In this document: one piece after another, positions 1 to 5,890 of the stretch
How the letters are laid out: each line of letters starts with the position of its first letter
Position numbering within the stretch: position 1 is the stretch's first letter
Assembly (NCBI GenBank): GCA_937890845.1
Contig: CALADR010000254.1
Span: 1-8,468 of the forward strand
Source of the DNA: an uncultured Bacteroidales bacterium
GTDB lineage: Bacteria > Bacteroidota > Bacteroidia > Bacteroidales > UBA932
DNA: 8,468 bases
Direction of reading: 5' to 3'
Notes under the pieces: generated by a model
Told to the model about the DNA's origin: nothing
The model's input: only the letters and a program-made list of their open reading frames with translations
Databases searched by the model: none
Position numbers and translations under genes: made by a program

Positions 1-55
1 TGTTTTATCTGGACAATCGTTAAACAGCTTCTTTATTATCGCTTCCGCACAGCCA

Positions 56-1375
56 TTACAAACGGACTATCTTTCCTAGCATTGCACGGGCCTCTGACAA
101 TATTTCTTTCTCTCCTTCTATTTCATGAGAATGCATAACAAGCCTGCCCCTGCAGATTACAGAATCTATACTGTCACTATGGGCCGAATATATGAAATTG
201 GCGAGAAACGGAGCCGGTGAAAGGAAAAATGTATTGTCCGTATCAACTATCAGGATATCAGCTTCTTTTCCCTCTTCTATCACTCCAGTATTCAGTCCCA
301 AGGCTGCAGCACCGTTTGCACTGGCCATATCAATAAGTTCTGGCAATGGCATTACTGAAGGATCATTCCTCCATGCTTTCTGTAACATAGCAGCCGTCTT
401 CAAGGCCTCAAGGATATCCAGATTGTTTGAAGAAGCGCAGCCGTCAGTACCTATACACACATTTGCGCCTGCATCCTTCAACTCACTGTATCTGAATTTG
501 TATCCAGATGCCAGTTTCAAGTTTGAGTTTATATTGTGGACACATGAAACACCGCGTCTGCCGAGCAGTTCAATATCATCGTCAGACAGCCACAGCGTAT
601 GCGCAGCTATTGTGTCCGGTCCCAAAAGGCCGAATCTGTCTGCATACTGAATCGGCGAAATGCCATGCGTCTTCATACAGTCGTCAACTTCCTTTCCGGT
701 CTCCGACAGATGTATATGAAGCTTCAGTCCGTGTTTTTCCCTGAACTCGGAAGCCCACTGCATCAAATCTTCGCTCACAGAGTAAATGGAATGCAACCCC
801 AGAACGAAGGCTCCTGAATCAGACCAGGAAAGTGATCTTTCATACTCAGCCGTACAGACATCTTTTTCATGTGATGACAGACTTTTGTCATTGTGATCTA
901 TCAGGACATGTGAAACTACAGGCCTAAGTCCCAGTTCAAGGGCGGCCCTGCGAGAAGCCTGCGGATACCAGTAATGGTCATTGAAAGTAGTGGTACCCGT
1001 CCTTAACATTTCAATACAGGCTACTTTTGTCCCCCAATACACATATTCTTCATCCACAGCAGTTTCCACTTCCCATATTCTTTTAATCCACTGATGGAAA
1101 GCCACATCCTCGCCAACCCCTCTCATAAGAGTCATGGCTGCATGTATATGCATGTTTATAAATCCCGGGACCGCTGTTTTGCCAGAACATTCGATAATCT
1201 CAGTATCGCCTCCGGCTCTGCCGCAATCTCCACTTCCATGAGAAATTCCCGCTCCGGAACTCCGATATGTTCCAGCCGTCAATATGTTGCGTATAAGGCC
1301 GTCTTTTATGACTATGTCAAACCTGCCGGATTCCCTCCCCGCTATCCCAATATTTTCAAGTACAATCGAACTCAT
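56..1375 (-). CDS. TRZ/ATZ-family amidohydrolase, SAH/MTA-deaminase-like
   Basis: This is a cytosolic metal-dependent hydrolase of the amidohydrolase superfamily, closest in pattern to the S-adenosylhomocysteine/methylthioadenosine/guanine deaminase group. Numbering from the ATG at 1375 (439 aa), the metal-site motifs are present: HIH (His76, His78) in PGFINMHIHAAMTLMRG, HIHLSETGKE (His222, Glu225), AAHTLWL (His259) and GTDGCASSNN (Asp311). A TTG at 1399 would add 8 residues, but it overlaps the probable -7 promoter box, and the residues from MSSIVLENIG onward look like the normal family N-terminus, so ATG 1375 is preferred. A Gly/Ser-rich stretch at about residues 38-58 looks like an insertion in the N-terminal beta-sandwich. 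The segment usually reading HAPYT reads HSIYS (His195), so the exact substrate is uncertain. It is divergent from the phosphomannose isomerase homologue and has no obvious pathway link to the pectin genes. Confidence 0.9.
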   Translation of the reverse strand: MSSIVLENIGIAGRESGRFDIVIKDGLIRNILTAGTYRSSGAGISHGSGDCGRAGGDTEIIECSGKTAVPGFINMHIHAAMTLMRGVGEDVAFHQWIKRIWEVETAVDEEYVYWGTKVACIEMLRTGTTTFNDHYWYPQASRRAALELGLRPVVSHVLIDHNDKSLSSHEKDVCTAEYERSLSWSDSGAFVLGLHSIYSVSEDLMQWASEFREKHGLKLHIHLSETGKEVDDCMKTHGISPIQYADRFGLLGPDTIAAHTLWLSDDDIELLGRRGVSCVHNINSNLKLASGYKFRYSELKDAGANVCIGTDGCASSNNLDILEALKTAAMLQKAWRNDPSVMPLPELIDMASANGAAALGLNTGVIEEGKEADILIVDTDNTFFLSPAPFLANFIYSAHSDSIDSVICRGRLVMHSHEIEGEKEILSEARAMLGKIVRL

Positions 1376-1396
1376 ATCAAAATCAGATGAATTTAG

Positions 1397-1404
1397 CAAA
1401 GATA
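1397..1404 (-). promoter_or_regulatory. Probable -7 box for the amidohydrolase gene
   Basis: On the minus strand this reads TATCTTTG, a full match to the Bacteroidota -7 consensus TAnnTTTG. It lies about 22 nt upstream of the ATG at 1375, implying a short leader. No good TTTG -33 element is visible at the usual ~19-nt spacing, so the call rests on the -7 box and its position. Confidence 0.5.
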
Positions 1405-1488
1405 ATAAACTTTTCCAACTTTTACAGCCGTTTGAGTTTCAAATATAAAGCCATACTCTCGCCTTATCCGTTTTTTACAGAAACTTCA

Positions 1489-1496
1489 TATCTTTG
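1489..1496 (+). promoter_or_regulatory. Probable -7 box for the phosphomannose isomerase/S4 operon
   Basis: TATCTTTG matches the Bacteroidota -7 consensus and ends 20 nt before the ATG at 1517, giving a predicted leader of roughly 15 nt. A T-run at 1471-1476 lies upstream, but the spacing is shorter than usual for a -33 element. It sits in the 141-bp divergent region shared with the amidohydrolase promoter. Confidence 0.5.
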
Positions 1497-1516
1497 CAAT
1501 CTGAAAAATCATATTT

Positions 1517-2659
1517 ATGGAAAGCAAAAAGAAACTATATCCAATTGAATTCATACCTGCCGCTGTCAGAAAGCCATGGGGAGGAAACTCTCTTATAAAG
1601 AAACTTGGAAAAGAATATTCGGAGTGCGACAGCGACGGAAACGAAACCCGGCTAACAGACAAAGACCTGATAGGTGAAAGCCTGGAAATCGCCGACCTTG
1701 GTTTTGCAGACTCAGTCATAAAAAACGGATGGCTTGCAGGCAACACTATCGGAGAGATAATGGATACATATATAGAAAGGATTTCAGGAGAAGCCGTTTA
1801 CAGATACTACGGAAGGCAGTTTCCTGTTATGGTAAAGCTACTGGATATCAACGGAAAAACTTCAGTACAGGTAAATCCCGATGATGAAGCTGCCGGACAA
1901 AGATATGACGCACTTGGTAAAAGTAAGATGTGGTACATATTGGATTCCTCCGAGCAGGCTCGGATATACCTTGGATTCAAAGAAGAAATAACAGCACAGT
2001 CATTGTATGAAAAATGTCTTGACGGTACTATTGTTTCACAGATGAATGAAATACATCCTCATAAAGGTGACGCCGTCTTCTTCCAACCCGGAACGGTACA
2101 CTGTGCTGAAGGACATATGCTTGTCGCTGAAATCCAGGAATCATCCGACCTGACTTTCAGACTATATGACTGGGGACGTGAAGACTCAGAGGAAACAGCA
2201 CGCCCTATGCACCTTGAAGAAGCATTCGACCTTATAGACTTCGGAAAATGTGACACGCAAGTCTATATAAAGAAAGCTGCAGAAGGCAACATTTTCACTT
2301 GCAGGGAATTTCGCGTCAACCTTATGGAAATACGCCAGCCGCTACAGATCGGACACCCAGGATACTTCATTGTATACGTCTGCACAGAAGGCGAACTCTC
2401 CATACAAGTGCATTCCGGGGATGATACGGACAAGAAAACAGATGAATACAGGCTGAAAAAAGGTGAAAGTATACTTATTCCTGCAGATATGAGCGACTTT
2501 TACCTTGTTCCCGTAGACAGAGACACGACAATTCTTGAAGTTATGCCAGGAGAAACTGACGAACTGGACAGCTACATAGACCCTAACACAGAGCCATACC
2601 TCGAAGGTGAAGATTATGAAGGCCTGGAAGACGGTGAGACAGATGACGAGGAAGAATAA
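1517..2659 (+). CDS. manA: Type I phosphomannose isomerase homologue with altered zinc site
   Basis: This 380-aa double cupin protein is of the mannose-6-phosphate isomerase type, a family that interconverts mannose-6-P and fructose-6-P in the cytosol. Recognisable parts are RKPWGG (18-23), IGESLEI (52-58), SVQVNPDDEAA (116-126), GKSKMWYILD (134-143), QPGTVHCAEGHMLVAEIQESSD (190-211) and TFRLYDWGR (213-221). The second cupin runs to about residue 345. In active members the zinc ligands are Gln and His of QVHP, Glu of GK(T/S)E.WY and His of GTVH. Here Gln118 and His195 remain, but the His is Asn120 (AAT, 1874-1876) and the Glu is Lys137 (AAG, 1925-1927). Substrate Arg215 is kept. The last ~35 residues form an acidic tail ending DDEEE. 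The reading frame is clean, so this is either an expressed pseudoenzyme or an isomerase with a changed metal site. It is probably co-transcribed with the S4 gene 14 nt downstream. Confidence 0.85.
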   Translation: MESKKKLYPIEFIPAAVRKPWGGNSLIKKLGKEYSECDSDGNETRLTDKDLIGESLEIADLGFADSVIKNGWLAGNTIGEIMDTYIERISGEAVYRYYGRQFPVMVKLLDINGKTSVQVNPDDEAAGQRYDALGKSKMWYILDSSEQARIYLGFKEEITAQSLYEKCLDGTIVSQMNEIHPHKGDAVFFQPGTVHCAEGHMLVAEIQESSDLTFRLYDWGREDSEETARPMHLEEAFDLIDFGKCDTQVYIKKAAEGNIFTCREFRVNLMEIRQPLQIGHPGYFIVYVCTEGELSIQVHSGDDTDKKTDEYRLKKGESILIPADMSDFYLVPVDRDTTILEVMPGETDELDSYIDPNTEPYLEGEDYEGLEDGETDDEEE

Positions 2660-2673
2660 AGATACAGACTATC

Positions 2674-3153
2674 ATGGCAGAAGAGACAAGAATTGACAAA
2701 TATCTATGGTCCATCAGAGTTTACAAGACCAGAAGCGATGCTACAGATGCCTGCAAAGGAGGTAAAATAAGACTAAACGGCTGCGATGTCAAACCTTCCA
2801 AAACTGTCAAAGTCGGTGATACCATAACAGTCAGGAAAGGGGCAGTAACATACTCCTACAAGGTGCTTGCACTGATAGACAAACGGCAGGGAGCAAAACT
2901 CGTTTCAGAATTTGCAGAGAACATTACTCCCCAGGAAGAACTGGACAAGCTCAAATCTCCAGTGGAGACGTTTTTCCTCAAGCGCGACAGAGGTACAGGA
3001 AGACCTACCAAGAAAGAAAGAAGACAGATGGATTCTCTGTGGGACGCTCTCAGTTATGATGACGTACCTGAGGATGTGGCCGAAATGTTTGCAGCTGAAT
3101 ACGGCTTTGACGACAACAGCGATGACATATACGACGATGAGGAAAATTTCTAG
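2674..3153 (+). CDS. S4-domain RNA-binding protein, Hsp15-like
   Basis: This 159-aa protein has an N-terminal S4 domain at about residues 5-65 (RIDKYLWSIRVYKTRSDATD, then KIRLNGCDVKPSKTVKVGD). That is the pattern of the Hsp15/HslR group, whose E. coli member binds 50S subunits carrying stalled nascent chains. The Bacteroidota-type extension follows, with KRDRGTGRPTKKERRQMD (about 108-125), rich in basic residues. The protein ends in a strongly acidic tail (EYGFDDNSDDIYDDEENF). Nothing looks broken. It starts 14 nt after the phosphomannose isomerase homologue without a clear Shine-Dalgarno, so it is likely the second gene of a bicistron. It converges on the GH28 gene with a 15-nt gap in which no terminator hairpin is evident. 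The ribosome-rescue role is inferred from the family only. Confidence 0.88.
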   Translation: MAEETRIDKYLWSIRVYKTRSDATDACKGGKIRLNGCDVKPSKTVKVGDTITVRKGAVTYSYKVLALIDKRQGAKLVSEFAENITPQEELDKLKSPVETFFLKRDRGTGRPTKKERRQMDSLWDALSYDDVPEDVAEMFAAEYGFDDNSDDIYDDEENF

Positions 3154-3168
3154 GACTGTAAGGAAGAG

Positions 3169-4644
3169 CTATGCGGGCTGAACGGGTGCGATGTTTCCAT
3201 TAGCATCCTTACAGCCTGTTACTTCCAGGTCCGGGCAGCCACTGAAAGTAAAGCCGTTACCATCCTTCTGGCAGACAGAAATATTTTTCAGGACAAGACT
3301 GCTTACATTTCTTATTTCAGCTCCCCTGCCAGAAAAAATGACACAATCCTCAATCAACACATCTGAAATATTACTGTCAGGAATTCCATTTATATACATA
3401 GCCCGGGAAGCCCCGCGACATATGATATTCTTTACTTTTATATTGCGGAACACCGGTATTGCGGTATTGTCAACATTAAGAAGATACTTTCTTCTGTAAT
3501 ACATATCAAAAAGAAGAGGTTCCGTCTGTATATTATGCATTACAATATCTCTGATATGTATATTCTCGACTACTCCGCCTCTACCGAGACAGCTTTTGAA
3601 CCTGAGTCCTGCATCCGTACCGAAAAAACTGCATCCTGACACAGATACGTTATATACGCCTCCGGACATTTCGCTTCCTATAACAAATCCGCCATATCCG
3701 TGAAATGCCGTACAATTGTCAATAATTACATTCCGGCAAGGCCTTCCCCTCCTACGGCCGTCCTCATCCCGACCAGACTTGAGACAAATGGCATCATTGC
3801 CCACATCAAACGTAGAGTCTGTAACCACGACTCCTTCACAAGAATCGATATCAAGTCCGTCACTATTTTTAGCATACCATGGATTCCTGACCGTTATATT
3901 GTTTATTATCACATTTTTGCACATCAGTGGATGAATATTCCACGATGGAGAATTCTGGAACAGTATATTTTCAAGAAGCACATTCGTACAATTCTTGAAA
4001 CTTACCAGCACAGGTCTGAGATATGTCTTGACATCCTCCCACTCATCATCAGACTCCAGACCTTGTGGTACATTATATGAGCCGCACATCTTATATCCTC
4101 TGAAATAACTCATATCAGGATACCAGATATTGTCTTTCTCATCTATAAACCCGCCTGAAGCCACGATTCTTTCCCACTCAGCGTCAGTTGCCTTTCCGCG
4201 TCTTACAGATCTCCATGCATCACCTGAACCATCGATTGTCCCGCCTCCTGTTATAGATACATTTACGGCACCGTCGGCATTTACCGGAGATATGCAGCGC
4301 CTTGTGTCAAGACCTTCAAATACTGTGTCCACTATATTGTAAAGGTCCTTGTCTGGAGAAAAAAGAACCATTGCCCTAGGAGTGATATGGAAATCAATAT
4401 TGCTCTCAAGCGTGACCGGTCCTGTCAGCCAGATACCTTCAGGAACTACAAGATGCCCACCACCCTGCGTCGTCAATGCAGCAATCGCGGAACGGAAAGC
4501 CTCCGTATTAAGAACTATACCGTCCCCGACTCCTCCAAAATCTCTTATATTGACCCAGTTGTCCGGAATAGACGGACGTACAGGTGCCTCCATTTGAAAC
4601 GGCAAATTTTCATACAGGTAGTGAAAATCACTCTTATAGTTCAT
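3169..4644 (-). CDS. GH28 polygalacturonase-like protein, leaderless, with altered catalytic motifs
   Basis: This 491-aa parallel beta-helix protein belongs to glycoside hydrolase family 28 (pectin/oligogalacturonide hydrolases). Evidence includes VNIRDFGGVGDG (31-42), GGGTIDGSGDAW (133-144), NSPSWNIHPL (231-240), KNSDGLDIDSC (259-269), SEMSGGVYNV (324-333) and GLRFKS (346-351). Of the four GH28 signatures, NxD (Asp262) and RxK (Arg348, Lys350) are intact. The DD pair reads Asn283-Asp284, replacing the first Asp, which is the general acid in characterised enzymes. GHG reads G-Tyr317-G. There is no signal peptide: the protein starts MNYKSDFHYLYENLPF at an ATG preceded by AAAAGGAACT, and the 12-nt gap to the regulator stop leaves no room for a leader. 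A cytoplasmic location is therefore inferred, unusual for GH28. It follows the LacI-type gene in an apparent operon. The fold assignment is secure; catalytic activity is doubtful. Confidence 0.9.
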   Translation of the reverse strand: MNYKSDFHYLYENLPFQMEAPVRPSIPDNWVNIRDFGGVGDGIVLNTEAFRSAIAALTTQGGGHLVVPEGIWLTGPVTLESNIDFHITPRAMVLFSPDKDLYNIVDTVFEGLDTRRCISPVNADGAVNVSITGGGTIDGSGDAWRSVRRGKATDAEWERIVASGGFIDEKDNIWYPDMSYFRGYKMCGSYNVPQGLESDDEWEDVKTYLRPVLVSFKNCTNVLLENILFQNSPSWNIHPLMCKNVIINNITVRNPWYAKNSDGLDIDSCEGVVVTDSTFDVGNDAICLKSGRDEDGRRRGRPCRNVIIDNCTAFHGYGGFVIGSEMSGGVYNVSVSGCSFFGTDAGLRFKSCLGRGGVVENIHIRDIVMHNIQTEPLLFDMYYRRKYLLNVDNTAIPVFRNIKVKNIICRGASRAMYINGIPDSNISDVLIEDCVIFSGRGAEIRNVSSLVLKNISVCQKDGNGFTFSGCPDLEVTGCKDANGNIAPVQPA

Positions 4645-4656
4645 AGTTCCTTTTCT
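4645..4656 (-). promoter_or_regulatory. Ribosome binding site of the GH28 gene
   Basis: The entire spacer between the regulator stop and the GH28 ATG reads, on the minus strand, AGAAAAGGAACT. The AAGGA core lies a few nucleotides before the ATG, which fixes the start at 4644 and supports the absence of a signal peptide. Confidence 0.6.
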
Positions 4657-5688
4657 TTATAAATAATAATCGCAATTAAGGCGATTCAAAATATCCATTT
4701 GCGTATAATTGTCTTTCCTTGCGACAGGCCTTCCTATAAGAAGCCAGTCCGCCATCGCAGTTATTGCAGACTCTGCCTGAAGGTCACTGTGCTGGGCAAT
4801 CAATACCTGGACAAATCCATCTCTCAGCGCAGAAAGGTTCTTGTCAAGTACATCAAAACCGACAACCCTGCAAGCTCCTATATTATGCTCTCTGAGATAA
4901 TCGGCCACCAGATATATCCGAGAGTTGAATGTCACAATATATTTTCTTTCTTCCGCATTTCCAGAAAACAGACTGCCAAGCCTCGATTCAATCCCTTCTT
5001 TATCCCTTGGGTCAATAAAAACTTCCGTCACCCTGCAGTCCGGACATTTCTCTGAAATGTAGTCCATAAAACCGGCTCTTCTTGCAGCCATAGGATCCGA
5101 AAGGCCTTCCTTATCCCGCGCAATCCTGACAGCATACACATTTTCTACATGTCTGCCTCCTGTCAGGAGATCTGCACATAAATAGCCACTCTGATACATC
5201 GGCATCCCGAAATAGGCCAGACAGCCATCATCTTCCAGCCTGGAATCTATATATATATAACTGATTCCCCTGTCTTTCAATTCCGCTACGAATTTTCCAG
5301 TTTCGTCTCTGAACATCGGGGCAATCACTACTCCTGACGGAGAAATGGACAGTGTCCGGTCGCATGCTTTTCTGAAAGACTCCACATCATACTGATCATA
5401 TTTTTCCGTCAGCACGCTCACGCCGAAAGACGAAGACTTCTCCTTAGCGGATTCAATACCTTTGTAAGTCAGAGACCAGAAATCCCCCTCCTGAAACTCC
5501 GGTATTAAACAGAGGACAGAAGCATACAAATTAGGCTTGTAGCCAAGTTTCTCTATGACCTCAAGCACCTTTTCGCGGCTTTTTCTGGAGACCTCTCCTC
5601 TGTTGTGGATTACCCTGTCAACAGTTCCTTTGGAGACACCTGCAGCCGAAGCCACATCATTTATAGTAATTTTGCTGTCGCCGTTCAT
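4657..5688 (-). CDS. LacI-family transcriptional regulator with a short hinge-proximal deletion
   Basis: This 343-aa regulator has an N-terminal LacI helix-turn-helix (ITINDVASAAGVSKGTVDRV, about 7-26, then HNRGEVSRKS) and a periplasmic-binding-protein-like sensor domain (e.g. YFGMPMYQSGYLCADLLTGG, VVGFDVLDKNL). A TTG at 5697 would add three residues; the ATG at 5688 is preferred. The linker runs GYKPNLYASVL directly into CLIPEFQEGDF (Leu59/Cys60, plus positions 5512/5511). In E. coli PurR the equivalent ARSL is followed by KVNHTKSIG before the LLATS strand, so about 9 residues seem to be missing in frame. That removes the hinge exit and the first part of strand A. DNA binding and dimer geometry may be affected, although the frame is open throughout. 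Position suggests it senses a uronate or KDG-type metabolite, controlling the divergent kdgK-kdgA genes and itself through the palindrome at 5750-5767. The ligand is inferred from context only. Confidence 0.88.
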   Translation of the reverse strand: MNGDSKITINDVASAAGVSKGTVDRVIHNRGEVSRKSREKVLEVIEKLGYKPNLYASVLCLIPEFQEGDFWSLTYKGIESAKEKSSSFGVSVLTEKYDQYDVESFRKACDRTLSISPSGVVIAPMFRDETGKFVAELKDRGISYIYIDSRLEDDGCLAYFGMPMYQSGYLCADLLTGGRHVENVYAVRIARDKEGLSDPMAARRAGFMDYISEKCPDCRVTEVFIDPRDKEGIESRLGSLFSGNAEERKYIVTFNSRIYLVADYLREHNIGACRVVGFDVLDKNLSALRDGFVQVLIAQHSDLQAESAITAMADWLLIGRPVARKDNYTQMDILNRLNCDYYL

Positions 5689-5732
5689 TATAAACAAATC
5701 TGAATCACCAATGAAAACTGTCGTTCGGACGG

Positions 5733-5740
5733 CAAAGATA
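5733..5740 (-). promoter_or_regulatory. Probable -7 box of the LacI-family regulator gene
   Basis: The minus strand reads TATCTTTG, a full match to the Bacteroidota -7 consensus, identical to the boxes near 1400 and 1490. It lies 44 nt upstream of the ATG at 5688. The region where the -33 element would lie is occupied by the palindrome at 5750-5767 rather than a clear TTTG. Confidence 0.5.
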
Positions 5741-5749
5741 CAAAAAAAA

Positions 5750-5767
5750 TCCGTGAACGGTCACGGA
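5750..5767. promoter_or_regulatory. Candidate LacI-type operator (18-bp near-palindrome)
   Basis: TCCGTGAACGGTCACGGA has 7-bp perfect arms (TCCGTGA / TCACGGA). Sixteen of its 18 positions are self-complementary, and the centre is CG, typical of LacI-family operators. It lies in the divergent region, 9 bp beyond the regulator's -7 box, in the promoter spacer where a bound repressor would block transcription. It is 123 bp upstream of the kdgK start. Autoregulation is inferred. Confidence 0.55.
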
Positions 5768-5828
5768 AGTTAAAATTTCATTAAATTTGCACATCTTGAG
5801 TCGGTTTTAAGTGCAAAGGCACAAATTT

Positions 5829-5836
5829 TATACTTG
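5829..5836 (+). promoter_or_regulatory. Weak candidate -7 box for kdgK
   Basis: TATACTTG differs from TAnnTTTG by one base. A TTTA at 5806-5809 lies about 19 nt upstream as a poor -33 match. An identical octamer 11 bp downstream (5840-5847) is an alternative box. The predicted leader would be about 45 nt. Confidence 0.3.
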
Positions 5837-5847
5837 AACTATACTTG
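5829..5847 (+). repeat. Tandem octamer TATACTTG with 11-bp period
   Basis: TATACTTG occurs at 5829-5836 and again at 5840-5847, separated by AAC. The 11-bp period puts both copies on nearly the same helical face. It lies just upstream of kdgK and overlaps the inverted repeat that follows. Confidence 0.45.
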
Positions 5848-5860
5848 TGTTTTACAAGTA
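5842..5860 (+). promoter_or_regulatory. Inverted repeat upstream of kdgK (operator or leader hairpin)
   Basis: TACTTGT-GTTTT-ACAAGTA has perfect 7-bp arms and a 5-nt loop, ending 30 nt before the kdgK ATG. It could be a protein-binding site at the transcription start or a short 5' leader stem-loop. It is not followed by a T-run and so is not an intrinsic terminator. Its sequence is unlike the 5750-5767 palindrome, so a different factor would be expected if it is an operator. Confidence 0.4.
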
Positions 5861-5890
5861 CTATGAAACAACGTCAAATATACGGAGAAA

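Noticed and set aside
1..55. Possible further gene or terminator at the left edge
   Set aside because: The 55 bases downstream of the amidohydrolase contain no clear hairpin and are too short to support a coding call.
192..817. Plus-strand open frames within the amidohydrolase gene
   Set aside because: They are antisense to a strongly conserved gene and their translations show no recognisable domain.
1376..1399. TTG start at 1399 for the amidohydrolase
   Set aside because: It overlaps the probable -7 box and adds residues that do not look like the family; ATG 1375 fits better.
3191..4662. Plus-strand open frames across the GH28 gene
   Set aside because: They are antisense shadows of a gene with clear GH28 motifs throughout and lack any family signature.
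5689..5697. TTG start at 5697 for the LacI-family regulator
   Set aside because: ATG 5688 is a normal start codon only three residues downstream and is sufficient for the full helix-turn-helix.
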